Assembly: GCA_050084515.1 (NCBI GenBank)
Contig: CM114271.1
Location: 39,928,001-39,992,000 of the forward strand
DNA: 64,000 nucleotides
Direction: 5' to 3'
Origin: Blasia pusilla
Lineage: Eukaryota; Marchantiophyta; Marchantiopsida; Blasiales
Numbering within the stretch: the stretch's first letter is position 1; the number at the start of each line of letters is the position of its first letter. Shown here piece by piece: positions 11,245 through 22,445 of the stretch. Made by a program: the position numbers and the translations under genes. The notes under the pieces were generated by a model. That model did not search any database. It saw only the letters and a program-made list of their open reading frames with translations, and was not told where the DNA came from.

Positions 11245-13199
11245 TGTCGCAACCCTCATAACCAAACAACACCAAATAGGCGTCAAGCAGAACATCAGAA
11301 CTCAAATGGACTCACACTGCAATGTTTGCGCTTTGGAAAGGCGTTTGGTAAGGTCTCTTGGAAAATTCCAAGAGACGAAACGCAGAACAGAGTTGTGCGT
11401 TTTGTGCGTAAGTGGTTGCGACTAGGAAACTTTTGGAACACGACTAGCGTTTGGGGAATTTGACTATGTTTTGGACCATAACGTTTAGCCCCAAGATGCA
11501 TTTGGGACAAGTAAGGGCGCACTGGAAATCTTATCTTCAGACGCTTTCAACACACCAAAGATCTCAACAAACGCATAAGTACAGACTGAGATATTGGCCA
11601 AAAACAACTGTGAGAGCAACCGGGTTGAGGGCCAATTGGAGAGGCTCGGGTGTCTTTCCCTATGGTAGGGGGACCCTGAAGATCCCCATAAGTAGTAGTA
11701 AGGCAGGAGTCTTTCGAAGATGTCTTGGAGCACAAATCCCACTTTGAGCGCCAAATGGCGTCTCTGAGTGTCGCGACCCTCATGACCAAACGAGTGCCAA
11801 AGCGGAACATCGGAACATTAGCGGGCTCACGGTAAGATGGTTTGCGCGTTGGAGTAGTCTCGAAGAAGAGACAAGAGACGAGACGCAAGCGAGGCTTTGC
11901 GTTTCAGATGTTATGGTCGCAATTGAGAAACCTGGACCAAACACGGAACAAGACTTGAAAGAGTTGAGTCTAGGAAGTGGGTTGCCAAAGGAAGAATCCG
12001 GATTTGGAACGCCACTAGCGTTTGAGAGTTTCCGAATGTATTTATGGCCATAACTTTTAGCGCCAAGATGCGTTTGAATTAAACAAGGGTGCGCTGGAAG
12101 GCTTATGGAAATATGGTTCAAACGCACTAAAAATCTCTACAAACGCAATAGCAGCGGCTGAGAAACAACCCGGAAACGACTGTAAGTAGAGTCAGGTTGA
12201 GGGCCACAATGAAGGGCCCGACCCTTCTTTTCCAAAGGAGGGGGGTTATTGGAGAACCCCTGAAGTACTAGTAAGGGGGAAGGTCTCCGAGAGTGCTTGG
12301 AACTCGAACCCCACTTTGGGCGCCGTGGGGCGGCTCAAGGGCATGGAACGGATTGAGAGTTGGGGTTGGGTTCGAAAACCTTAACCAAGTCTACGGAGGC
12401 GATTTTAGACATCCCTCTTGAATTTCACCCCGTGACTCAATTACTTGGGTCTTGGATTGGAACTCGCACGAGGTCCGTTGAACAGTTGGGATCGCTAGGT
12501 GCGCAAGTGCCATTTTAGGTTCTTGGGCTAGTCAGGAAATCTGTTCCAAGTCTTGAAGGACTTGCCATGTTTTGGAAACTAGGAATTAATGAAGGTTGAG
12601 CTTGATGAGACGCCGAGTTGAGAAGTCAGTGGGTTGGAACGCTGGTTGGCCCAGAACCGACTAATGATAGTGCGTGTTTGGGTGCATATTGGTGATGAGA
12701 TCGTGTCCTACTGAACGCTTCCGCAACACTAAAGATTGACGTTCAAGGAGAGTAGGGGCGCGACACTGAGGCACGGGATGGAACGGGAGTTTGGCATTGG
12801 AACTCGAAACCCAAACCTGATCCTAGGAAGTGGACTTTGTACGCCACACTTGGATTCCAACCCGAGATTTGCTTTGTGTGAGTCTCGGCTAGGGACTTAT
12901 TAGATGTCTATAGGAAAGTTGGAATCTCCAAGCACGAAACGCTGTTTGAGGTTCCTGAACCGACTAGAAAGTTTGTCCCAAGTCTTTCGAGACTTGCCCG
13001 TATTGTAAACCGCGAAACTAGGAAGGTTGAGCTTGATGAGAGACCGAGAAAGAAATTGGAAAGTTAGCCCGTTAATTGATCCAAGACCCCACTAACCAGA
13101 GTGCGTGTTTGGATGCAAATCAGTGTTGAGAGCGTGACCTACTGAATGCACGCTTCCGCAACAACAAGATTAACATTCAAGGAGAGTAGGCGCACGACA
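11245..13199. repeat. Solo LTR 'A' (about 953 bp), interrupted by nested LTR 'B'
   Basis: Begins TGTCGCAACCC at 11245 and ends GCGCACGACA at 13199, so it has TG..CA ends with a TGTCG/CGACA inverted repeat. Its reverse complement aligns along its length with LTR C at 14582-15609. Between 11769 and 12770 it is interrupted by LTR B. Rejoining 11768 to 12771 restores the order seen in LTR C. Flanking pentamers AACGT and AAGGG are not identical, so its own target duplication has decayed or is absent. No internal retrotransposon genes of this family are present in the window. Confidence 0.85.
11769..12765. repeat. Solo LTR 'B' (997 bp) nested in LTR A, target duplication CTGAG
   Basis: Begins TGTCGCGACCC and ends GGGCGCGACA. 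The five bases before it (11764-11768, CTGAG) are repeated exactly after it (12766-12770). It is a homologous member of the same family as A and C, in the same orientation as A and inverted relative to C. The perfect 5-bp duplication and the uninterrupted homologous site in LTR C show it inserted into A. Confidence 0.92.
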
Positions 13200-13414
13200 A
13201 AGGGCATGCAAAGAACTAAAGAATCAAACACCTACAATAGGTAATTCCTTGCCCATTCTACATTTTGAATGTCTAAGCTTTACTTCTATGAAAATATCTA
13301 TTGATGTCTGTTGAACCCATTGTTCATACACTTAAGTATTAAAAAAGAGGTAATGATGCATAGGGGGATCCCGTTCAATGAGTTAGAGTTAATCCGTCAA
13401 CAAAGAGCTTGTCG

Positions 13415-13509
13415 TGCACATATATATCGTTGTCACCAAACACACACACGATCCCATGCTAACTTATGACGTCCAAACATCGAGACAATAAATACCAAAA
13501 TATCTCCCA

Positions 13510-13556
<47 letters not shown>

Positions 13557-13999
13557 AAACCAAACCCACTTTCCTAATGTGAGGCTTGGATTACACACAT
13601 AAGGTAAGGAGGACCATAGTTCCGTCGCCTCATGCCAAGAGGTTCAACAAAGAGAGAATGAGCTCTCAAGCTTTCTCTTCTTGAGGTATACCTGCTTCTC
13701 TCTCCCAAGATCTCTCCACCGTACATAAACTATGGTCATAGATCACCTCCTTGGTTTTCAACCTATTGTAGGAGAGCAAGACCACTTCCAAAAAGTCATG
13801 TTAACTATACTCAAAACATCAACTTACCCTAAATAGTAAGTTTCTCAATATGGCTCCAAATGAGCTGAAACGAAGAGGAAGTATGTTCTTTCAGGTTACC
13901 TGTGGCCTCAGAAGGCCATCCTTGACCTCTTGATGTTGTCCTCCATAATACTTGAAGGCGTTCTTCTAGATCTTACCGATCTAATCTAAAAGACATGAT
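13415..13999 (-). repeat. Solo-type gypsy LTR (585 bp)
   Basis: Same family as the LTRs at 7794 and 35465: starts TGCACATATATA, contains a (TC)n expansion at 13513-13553 and the conserved CCAAGAGGTTCAACAAAGAG, and ends near AAAAGACATGA. A short partial copy of the LTR start follows up to about 14090. No internal genes adjoin it on either side. Confidence 0.75.
13513..13553. repeat. (TC)n microsatellite
   Basis: About 20 uninterrupted TC units inside the LTR at 13415-13999; the other LTR copies have only short CT-rich runs at this place, so it expanded in this copy. Confidence 0.95.
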
Positions 14000-14581
14000 G
14001 TCATGCAAATACACATCACTGCCAATATACATCGGCAGTAATGCACAAACATGTCTAAGATCCATCTACATAGGAACCCTAACATCTCCACATATGAAGG
14101 ATTTGACAAACCCAATTATAAAGTTGAAAATGATAAACTCTGATGAAATCTGCAATCAAATGTGTTTCGTCCAACCAACCATATTCATGAATTATATACA
14201 CGTTGTTGTAATAGCAAGAGAAAATGTACACAAGGACTCCCATATCCATCAATCCTCCAATTATGTGATCTTTTATATCGACCAATCCTAACCCACTCTT
14301 CAAGAGAGAATCCGGACTCAATACATGCAAGTTGCACAATATTACAGATCCCAACACGGGTCTGATCCTAAAGGTAGATGAGCTCCAAATGAGCTTCATC
14401 CGAGGTATATCCCCACGGGCACCTCCATGGTTACATGTACACATACATCACCTCCCTCCTAGCAATCACTACTAACCTATAGTACATAGGTATTAACTCC
14501 CTAAAAATTATAGATGTGGTTGGATCATGAGACCAACTACCTACTAACCCACGACCCTATAAGTCCAAGTGGAGCCATACA

Positions 14582-15609
14582 TGTCGTGCGCCTACTCTCC
14601 TTGAACGTTAATCTTTGTTGTTGCGGAAGTGTGCGTTCAGCACGTCACGCTCTCAACGTTGATCTGCATCCAAACACCACTCTGCTTAGTCGGGTCTTGG
14701 ATCAATCAGCGGGTTAACTTTCCGAGTTCTCGTCTCGATCTCTCATCGAGCTCAACCTTCCTAGTTTCACAGTTTACAACACAAGCAAGTCTCGAAAGAC
14801 TTGGGACAGACTTTCTGGTTGGTTCATGAACCTCAAACGGCGTTTTTCGCCTGGCGATTCCAACTATCCGATGGACATCCAATGAGTTCCTAATCAAGAC
14901 TTGCACAAAGATAATCTCAGGTCAGAATCCAAGCGTGGTGTATAAAGTCCACTCCCTTGGATTAGGTTTGGGTCTCGAGTTCTAATGCCAAACTTCCGTT
15001 CCATCCTGTGCCTCTGAGACACTGTTTGGTGCTCAAAGTGGGGATTCGTGTTCCAAGACATCTTGGAGAGACTCCTTACTTACTAGTACTTCTGAGGATC
15101 TCCAAGGTTCCCTACTTTGAGGGAAAGACACCCGGGGCTCTCCAATTGGCCCTCAACCCGATTGCTCTCATAGTCATTTTTTACCAATATCTCAATTTGT
15201 ACTCATGCGTTTGCTAGGATCTTTAGTGCGTTAGAAGCGTCTCAAGATAATATTTCCAATGCGCTCTTATTTGTTCTGAACGCATATTGGAGCTAAACGT
15301 TATGGTCCAAAAAAAAGTCCAATTCCCCAAACGCTAGTCGTGTTCCAAAACTGGTTCTCACCTTTTTGGCAACCAGCCTTCCAAGACTCAACTCATCTCA
15401 AGTCTTGGCTCGCGTTAAGTTTAGGTTTCCTAATCGCGACCACTAATGCATGAAATGCATAACTTATTTCTGTGTTTCGTCTGTTGGACTTTTCCAAGAG
15501 ACCTTCCAAAAGCCTTCCCAAAGCGCGATCATGGCAGCATGAGTCCACTTGAGTTCTGATGTTCCGCTTGGCGTCTATTTGGTGTTGTTTGGTTAAGAGG
15601 ATTGCGACA
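14582..15609. repeat. Solo LTR 'C' (1028 bp) with target duplication ATACA
   Basis: Begins TGTCGTGCGCC and ends GATTGCGACA. The five bases on each side are identical (ATACA at 14577-14581 and 15610-15614). It is inverted relative to LTRs A and B. It has no internal domain, so it is best read as a solo LTR left by recombination between the two LTRs of a full element. It is the best-bounded member of the family and serves as the reference for dissecting A and B. Confidence 0.95.
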
Positions 15610-15614
15610 ATACA

Positions 15615-16199
15615 TGCCTGGGAAGGTCAACCTCTCCAAGGTTGCCACTCCTCATAAAAGGAAGGGTAACCTACACTCCTAGGTTACCTCTTAAGAACAG
15701 GTCACATATGACCTCTCAAAATAGGGAATTTGAAGTACAAGACCCGTGTAAGGCCTCGATACTATCTCACCCTATGCCTCATTTACCATGACAGTGACAA
15801 GTTGATCATTTTACACGGCTTACACTTGGTATAAAGAATGATCAGTTTGAATCATCATGAAACTACATGTTGATATGCTAGTAGATCTTACCTCTACTAA
15901 GGTGTCTCATCTTCTTGCTCGCCTTAAAGGTGCTCATGAAGATGGGACTATATCTAAATGTTTGACCTAAAATACCTAAAATTTGGGCGCCCGTTGTTGT
16001 ATAGTAAAATCAACCAGTGTGTAAACTCCTTCGTCATTAAGTGTTAGATAGAGTTTCATTAGTATTAAGTAAATTGGCTTAGAAAAAGGAGATTCTTATG
16101 TTTAAACCTCTTTATGGTGCCTCTTTTATGCGGGCCCAACTTTAGAAAAAGGAGGTAATAAATAAAAGATGACTTTATAAAAGTAAAGTAATTGCTTTA
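15615..16199. other. Gene-free stretch
   Basis: No coding frame or repeat match was recognised here. Confidence 0.5.
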
Positions 16200-17215
16200 A
16201 TGAAAAGGAAAAGTAGTCTTGGTTGGTGGCTAGGTTAGTTGGGGTAATTTGGAAAATATCATGTGTGTAAAAGAGGATATTTTGGAAGAGATAAGAGGAA
16301 ATCTACTTGTGTCAAAATGTGATTGGCTAAGCCTTGAGAGGAAGCCATGTGGCACAAGATAAGATAAGCTCTATTTCGTACTCTTGTGGATCCCTTGTGA
16401 GTATATAAAGAGAAGGGACCTTCAAGGGTTCATCACCTTCTATTCCACATCTTGAGTCTCTCGTGTCTCTCTTGAGTGTATGGCTTTGGGATTGATTGCT
16501 CTTCCAATGAGAATGGATCACCCCTCTTGGGAGAGTAACTTGATCATGGTCTATTCTTCGAGAGGTTTCTAGAGTGTGGTGTGTGTGTGTGTGGGGGGGA
16601 TGAGAGCTTTGTCACCGTAGAGGAGTTTAGTCATACTAAAATAGCGGATGTTTTGGCTTGTTACTTTCCCAATGAGAGTGGATTACCCCTCTTGGGAGAA
16701 TAACTCCGCCAAAACCCATTCTTGAGGAGAGTAGAGAATATCTGTCAAGCATGGATAGGGGTGGAGCACGAGCTGTGCCCGACTTTCCTTTCCTCAATCC
16801 TTACCATGTCAAGGTACTCTTTGTAGACAGACACTGGTTCACTCGCTATTTAGTTTATCACTTTGGGGAGGCGTTCATGAACCAGGTCACGCAATCTCCA
16901 ACTCCGGTGATTCTTCCTATCGTCACATATGGAAGGACATGGGATTGTACTTTGTATGTCCTTATATAGCGATCCATGGATGTCAATAGGCCTGGTCAAG
17001 TAGGGTTTAACACTAGTTGTGTTATCTTCCTCGTGTACAAACGTAAAATAGTTTATAGGGATTTTATAGTTAGGAATTTCGGGGTCCGATGTTACGAAGA
17101 AGTGATCGCCTCGGCACTTCCATTTGTGATACCTGTCGTGAGAGAATGGAGAGTGTACATCATAATTTTGTATTGAAAAAGGGGAACTTATTAGAGAGTT
17201 CACCTTGCATCGACC
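16200..17215 (+). repeat. 1-kb dispersed repeat, copy 1 (second copy at 33862-34875)
   Basis: Aligns end to end with 33862-34875 in direct orientation, 17.7 kb away. Shared landmarks: TAGTCTTGGTTGGT, a TATA box TATATAAAG at 16402-16410, a CT-rich leader, paired GAGAGTGGATTACCC-type words, the B3-like coding remnant, and the end word TAGAGAGTTCACCTTGCAT. The TATA box plus downstream coding remnant suggests a duplicated gene or promoter-bearing transposon segment. No terminal repeats or target duplication were identified. Confidence 0.85.
16751..17176 (+). pseudogene. B3-domain-like coding remnant, copy 1
   Basis: An ATG at 16751 opens a 72-codon frame ending TAG at 16967-16969, followed in frame by a second stretch to 17174. 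The pattern KVLFVDRHWFTRYLVYHFGE, then GRTWDCTLYV, then CVIFLVYKRKIVYRDFIVRN resembles the plant B3 DNA-binding domain: a start strand, the IP..FV..FGE helix, GKTW.V.L, then the FLVF.Y.G..F.V.I strand. The stop is at the same place in the second copy, so it was inherited. The assignment is from pattern only; an intron rather than a stop at the break is possible. Confidence 0.45.
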
Positions 17216-19020
17216 GCATCTACCGCAGCTAGAAGGCCCGCCCTTGCTTGAAGAAAGATTCTCGACACGACACCGTTCTCTTACATCCACTTAACTCAAT
17301 GCTTTAGATCAGATAAGTCGGACTGATTTGAACCATAGTCACCTTTATTTTCTCCAACTAATAGTCAAGCTAATGTCATAATTTTGTCTTCTTATTTCAT
17401 TCCACTTATGAAATGCGTCCTTACGCTTTATAGTCCAACTTTTGTTGTCACATCTCATAAGTATGATGTACTTATGTAGAGCTAATAGTGCATGTAACTT
17501 CATAGTCATGTCTTTTAGTGTTTATATGGGGCTATCATTTTGCATATCATCAATGAAGTGCACATTTTTACTGTCTCGGCTTATGATTTATTATTCATAT
17601 TTATATCCACATGTGTGTCTTTTCAATTTTTGAACACGTTGGTTGCTTGGTAAAGTCTAGTGTGCATAAGATATTCCTATTGCTATATTCCATGGTTAGG
17701 AAGAAACAAAAGCGTGTTTCACACTTGACTAGTTGTGATTATCCGACATCCATGAAGCAATTTGGGGCACGATACAACACATTACATGCCGTACTGACAT
17801 ATATTGGCAAGGATGAATAGAGTCACATCACCACAATTGCAAAACTTCGAGAACATATTGGTTCTATTTCAGTTGGGCTTTTCAACTTACGCTAGTACAT
17901 TGTTGATGACAACTGTGAAGACACAACTATTGCCGATGAAGTTTCCCACTTGCAATTAATTATTCATGTTTGCAAGTTGACTTAACTTGTCTCTTTCAAT
18001 TCCCAATGACCTCTCTGAGCTTGCATGCGCGTTGTAGAATGCATCCTTTTTTTTCATTACTTATAAAGAGAGTATATATGAATATGTCTTTGGTTAGTAC
18101 AGTTTTGAGGCCGTGGTTTTTAAGGATGTTTGAGTTCAACATAGAATAGACCTGCTACTTTTTTATGAACCCGCACTTTTCTCAACTGAATATTGTATCT
18201 CGACAGCTCTAGTATGCATGCGTATATCGCGTTAACTAATTTTCAGTAACACACACAACATTTTGTGGCTATTCTACGTAAACTCACTTCCCACTACGAT
18301 GTGTTTTTTGTTTCAATCCCATCTAATATATGTTCCTGGAGTCACAACAAGAGCATAATGAATGGAGTGTATTAACTTAAGCAAAAATCTTATGTGTGTA
18401 CCATTCAGATCTTTCACACAATCTCAACCATTGTACGTTTATTATTCTATTTCTCCATCCTGAATGTTTTAACTACAATGTTGTTCATCAATAGGAAGTA
18501 TAAATCACTTCATTTGAGGAAACTATGGACATCAACGCCAATAAATTGTTCATCGTTTACCCTCTGCAATAGCAAGTTACATCAAATGTACCCTAGACAA
18601 CAACTATAGCGAGTCACAACATAGCCACTCACACTGCAACCTGCATTATACCATTTGTGTACTACACATTACTTATTGAAGTAACATTGTTTTTCAATGA
18701 AACCATTATACATGGGTATTGAGTAATTTCATTACATACTTCCGTGAAGCATTAGATTACTTACTTTAGGTTAACAATAAATAACTACCATACCTATTTT
18801 TGTTTCAGAAATGAAATGCCCATTTTTAGATATTTTTTAGAAACCAAAATTGATAGACCATGTTCCAATACAATTGGAACCTTTTGAGTTTTGAATTATT
18901 GTTCCAACTAATATTTTGAGTATGCTGCCCCACGATGTCTAGTGAAGTAATAACATTCAACCAAAATAAGATTCATGGAAATAGGATTTATATAGGGATA
19001 TTTCGATTCATAGCGGTTGA
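17216..19020. other. AT-rich stretch with unrecognised coding-like remnants
   Basis: No intact gene. Between about 17690 and 17990 the plus strand reads as protein-like in one frame broken by three stops (FGARYNTLHAVLTYIGKDE, then LREHIGSISVGLFNLR), which suggests a decayed transposon or gene of unknown family. Confidence 0.3.
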
Positions 19021-19036
19021 TATCGAAATATGGGGA

Positions 19037-19085
19037 GGATGTCAAAACACATGTCACCCCGATGGCGACACGTGTTTTGACATCC
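19037..19085. repeat. Short inverted repeat, 19-bp arms
   Basis: Arms 19037-19055 (GGATGTCAAAACACATGTC) and 19067-19085 are complementary except for one base, with an 11-nt loop. It could form a hairpin; no flanking duplication was recognised. Confidence 0.85.
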
Positions 19086-20363
19086 TATGGGGATAACCCA
19101 GGTAACACAAAAATTAACACAGGAATTAAATCCAAACTAACACGCTAGATCTCTTTTTCAAGGGTACATGGCCAATATGCTAGTCATGTAATAAGATAAC
19201 CCGAATTTAATCATATAATCAATAAATTCAAAATTCCACATCCATGGGCACCCTAAACGGGCTCCCAGGTAGTGGATTAGGGTAGAGCGGGTAGCTTGAA
19301 GCTAGGCCGAGTAAATGTAGCCTGGGGCGCTCCAAGCCAAGGCTCGGGTAGTGACTTCATACATTCCCGGACTTTGCGGCAGTAAGCGATTCCAGTCCAA
19401 GAATTTTCGAATTCCAGTCTCAAGTTTCAAGATTTCGGAATGAGAAGGCCGATTTAGCATCTTGGAATTCTAAAAACCGTTTCAAAAGTCTAAAATTTGT
19501 CAGACGCCCTTGCAGAGATTGGAGAGTCCAAGCTGCTGCTTTGCTTCCTGATCAGCTTTGGTTGCCACAAAAGCATCCGATCCTTCGAGTGCGGCAGCAA
19601 AAACGACGCCCTGGATTCGATCGATGTCGCATCACAAGCATTAACTCTTAGTTCCTGATTCCATGAGGATGAAAGTTGCCACATCGGGATCCGACGACTT
19701 CTCTCTAGCGCGGCGCGCAGGCATTCCGCCAAGAGTGTGCGAGTTTTTCTTGCCCAGCGACGGAAATCGACTACAAATCCGGAAACGAAAACGAACATGC
19801 GAATCCGTAACCTAGTGTCACGTCGAAAGAAACGCGGGCTCAACAGGACGCTTATCTTCCAGAGGCGAAACGACGTTATAGACCGAAAGAACGCACTCTG
19901 ATCTACCATCGACTTTCGTGACTGGCTTAGAACCTACAGAAGAAACTCTACTCCGATGTGTGAGAGCTGTTGCACATGGGATCTTTCCCAAATCGAGATC
20001 TGAGACCTCTCGCTGTCCATGGAGACGATCGTAACAATGCGGCAACTCCGCTATTGCAAGTACAAAGTTCCGAACTCTCAAAATCGGCACATGGCTGACG
20101 TCTGGAGGCGACGAGCCTGCAACAGTCCCCTCCTACGTATCGCGCGTCTGTCGAGAGCGGAACGTGTGGACAGAGAACCCTAATCTCCTACGAAGCTCCG
20201 ATAAGATAGTTGGTTGGTTGGAGTCAGGACGCAGAAGATGGAGGACCGCCTGTGGATCGCGGAGCAACGAAGTCCGGGCCACGGGCGTTTCTCCAGTCGT
20301 GTGGCTCCGGGCCTGACACGCAGGCGAGTGCTATCCACGCCTATCCAGTTATAATTCCTCCCA
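19086..20363. other. Upstream region of the plastocyanin gene
   Basis: GC content rises after about 19250. Overlapping minus-strand open frames (19490-19909, 19818-20090) are not recognisable and their composition does not favour coding. GATAAG (I-box-like, a light-response word) occurs at 20200-20205. Confidence 0.4.
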
Positions 20364-20453
20364 CCAATCAGCAGGTTTCTGACGAGTGAACCCCTGCGCC
20401 ACTCGGATCGCACTTGGGGCTCCATCCACAATCTTTACCTCTGGACTATATAC
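20364..20453 (+). promoter_or_regulatory. Plastocyanin core promoter: CCAAT box and TATA box
   Basis: CCAAT at 20364-20368 and CTATATAC at 20446-20453, about 80 bp apart. The TATA box lies 93 bp before the ATG, which leaves a short 5' UTR with start of transcription expected near 20478. A GATAAG word at 20200 would fit light control. Confidence 0.65.
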
Positions 20454-20545
20454 GATCTCACTACGCAACGTTTACTTGCACAGCACCTTCAACGTTTGTT
20501 TCCTTTGCACTCTACCAGAGCCCGACAGATAGCAAACAGGTCGCG

Positions 20546-21043
20546 ATGGCTTCCCTCGCAGCAGTGTCCGTGTCCGTGCCTTCATACGCCGCATTGAAGG
20601 CGGCCGGGAGCAAGAAGGTGACCGTCTCCCGATCTGCCGCTGTTGTGTGCAGCGCAGCACCCGTGGAGAGCAACTGGTCGAAGGCGGCCAAGGTTCTCGT
20701 CGCCACCGGCGCTGGAGTTTTGTTGGCTGCCTCGTCGGCCAGCGCAGCCGTCACCGTGAAATTGGGCGCTGATTCAGGTGCCCTCGTATTCGAGCCCCAA
20801 GAACTCACCATCCCCGCAGGGGAAACCATTAAGTTCGTAAACAACGCAGGTTTCCCTCACAATATCGTGTTCGACGAGGAAGACATTCCCGCTGGAGTGA
20901 ACGCTGACGCCATCAGCCAAAGTGAGTACTTGAATGGACCGGGAGAAACTTACTCACTCACCCTGAACGAGAAGGGTGTCTACAACGGCTACTGCGAGCC
21001 CCACCAGGGAGGTGGCATGAAGGTGAAGATCACCGTGGAGTAG
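20546..21043 (+). CDS. PETE: Plastocyanin precursor, chloroplast thylakoid lumen
   Basis: Intronless, 165 aa. Plastocyanin is the small copper protein that carries electrons from cytochrome b6f to photosystem I in the thylakoid lumen. Residues 1-40 form a Ser/Ala/Val-rich chloroplast transit peptide. Residues 48-67 are a hydrophobic lumen-targeting segment ending ASSASA, giving cleavage after Ala67 and a 98-residue mature protein, the usual size. The copper ligands are all present: His105 (GFPHN), Cys150, His153 and Met158 (CEPHQGGGM). The acidic patch DEED (110-113) is kept. The His to first Cys distance is two residues shorter than in flowering-plant plastocyanin, as in mosses and green algae. 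I chose ATG 20546 because an upstream in-frame ATG at 20414 lies before the TATA box and would spoil the transit peptide. Confidence 0.97.
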   Translation: MASLAAVSVSVPSYAALKAAGSKKVTVSRSAAVVCSAAPVESNWSKAAKVLVATGAGVLLAASSASAAVTVKLGADSGALVFEPQELTIPAGETIKFVNNAGFPHNIVFDEEDIPAGVNADAISQSEYLNGPGETYSLTLNEKGVYNGYCEPHQGGGMKVKITVE

Positions 21044-21207
21044 ATGCCACTGCAGAGCCCAGCGACCAGGAGAGAGGCAGAGCATACCTTTAAAGGTGAT
21101 TGTAAATTGTTACATGACACTAGCAAGCCGAGAAGCTGTGAGTAGAGAGATCGATTGGGGCTGAGTGTTTGAGTTCTATTTGTTAATACACTTGTACTTC
21201 ATTGTGC

Positions 21208-21213
21208 AATAAA
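21208..21213 (+). terminator. Poly(A) signal of the plastocyanin gene
   Basis: AATAAA, 165 bp after the stop codon, preceded by T-rich sequence with TGTA words; well placed for the mRNA 3' end. Confidence 0.75.
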
Positions 21214-22027
21214 ACGTCGGAATTCGCGGATTTTATTCATGAAACGTCTCGTTTGTGACAGTCGAGATGACAGTTTCTTCACTATTCACGTCTCTCTTTC
21301 TCATGGATTTCCTGTTATCTAATGTCGGTAGCATCTGCAGTCGGCGGAAGGGTTTCTGTAGTCCAAGGAAATCTGTAATCGAGATAGGTGAGAAGTCTCT
21401 GAACCACATCGGACGACGGATAGAGGTTGTCATATGACTGACGAAGCTATCGTTTACCGAAGTGAGCAGCTGTTGACGCGATTTTTAAGCACATCGGTTG
21501 TGACTCAAGAGTGGTGGTGCACTGGCGAGCTTGATCGGCTTCTGTCCAGCGCGTCTGATGCGAGGACGTTGGACGATACATAAGGGTTCCGAAAAGAAGC
21601 TGATAAACCTTACCAGGATAGTTCTCTGCCACGCAATGACATACGATTTCCGGCCAAAAGGAAGCTGATGTATCTGGCATCTTCGAGAAAATAACCGAGT
21701 AGCCCTTCCCCTCTCCTCCTATCTCGCCCGAAATGTTGTCGGGTTCGCATGCGGCAGACCGTAACTGGAACAAGGATGGTGAAGGTAAAAGGGATTACCA
21801 TGGAGTGCACCCTAGGTGCGCATTCCGGTGCGTCGGGATTTTAGCGGGAAGATCGGTTATCGTAGGTAATATATGAACTTGTTCTGCAAATTGGCGAGGA
21901 GCTGAGAAGATAAGTGAACTAATTACGTCTTTCTTAGAGTTCGAAATCCACATCCCACACGCTTTTGAACAGTGTATGCACCGATGGGTGGAGCGTGAAG
22001 TTAAACCTGTCTAGAAGTGAAAAGAAA
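21214..22027. other. Gene-free stretch after plastocyanin
   Basis: Several open frames of about 60-110 codons overlap on both strands and none is recognisable. I see no supported gene. Confidence 0.4.
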
Positions 22028-22120
22028 AGTGTTCAGAGCCGCCCACGAGAGTCGAACAGGCGGGCATGTACAGCGTTTGCAATGTCCAGTGTATATCTAC
22101 GCGTTTCCGCTACACCGCCG
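22028..22120 (-). other. tRNA-like sequence with A-box and B-box words
   Basis: On the minus strand the order is GGCGGTGTAGCGGAAACGCG (A-box-like, starting near 22118), then TGTTCGACTCT (B-box-like, 22058-22048), then a T-run CTTTTCTTT (22029-22021) that could end RNA polymerase III transcription. Box spacing of about 40 nt is right. The acceptor stem and T-stem do not pair, so it is not a working tRNA; a tRNA relic or a SINE head is more likely. Confidence 0.35.
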
Positions 22121-22404
22121 AGTGTTGCTCACTGAATTCCATTTCTTCGTGTCCCCAGCTGAGGTAGAGTAGCGTGAGCGAGTAGTTGTTGTCCGAGAAA
22201 TGGACTCTTCTTCCGCATCATCAGATAGAATTTTGGATAGGAAAACAATGAGGCTGTGATTCACATTTCCGATTTGTTTCGGAAAACAATTTGGGCAAAC
22301 CGATTCTCACGAGTCAACAGCTCGCCAGTAGCGAGAACTATTGGTTTTTTTTCCAGAAACTGGCCACAAACCGCTGAGAAACAATTCTCTAGTGGTGTTT
22401 ACTT

Positions 22405-22445
22405 CTTTTGGGATATTCTCCACAGTGGGGAGAATATCCCAAAAG
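22405..22445. repeat. Perfect hairpin, 17-bp stem
   Basis: Arms 22405-22421 (CTTTTGGGATATTCTCC) and 22429-22445 are perfect reverse complements with a 7-nt loop. It lies in non-coding DNA between plastocyanin and polyubiquitin. Confidence 0.92.

Noticed and set aside
13199-15609. LTRs A and C as the two LTRs of one element around 13200-14581
   Set aside because: They are in opposite orientation, C has its own perfect target duplication, and the DNA between holds only an unrelated gypsy LTR.
19490-20431. Minus-strand open frames upstream of plastocyanin
   Set aside because: Three overlap in different frames, none is recognisable, and the region is the plastocyanin upstream region.
20414-20545. 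Longer plastocyanin start at ATG 20414
   Set aside because: It precedes the TATA box at 20446 and would put 44 non-transit-like residues before a good transit peptide.
22028-22120. Functional tRNA gene
   Set aside because: Acceptor and T stems do not pair; only the box words are present.
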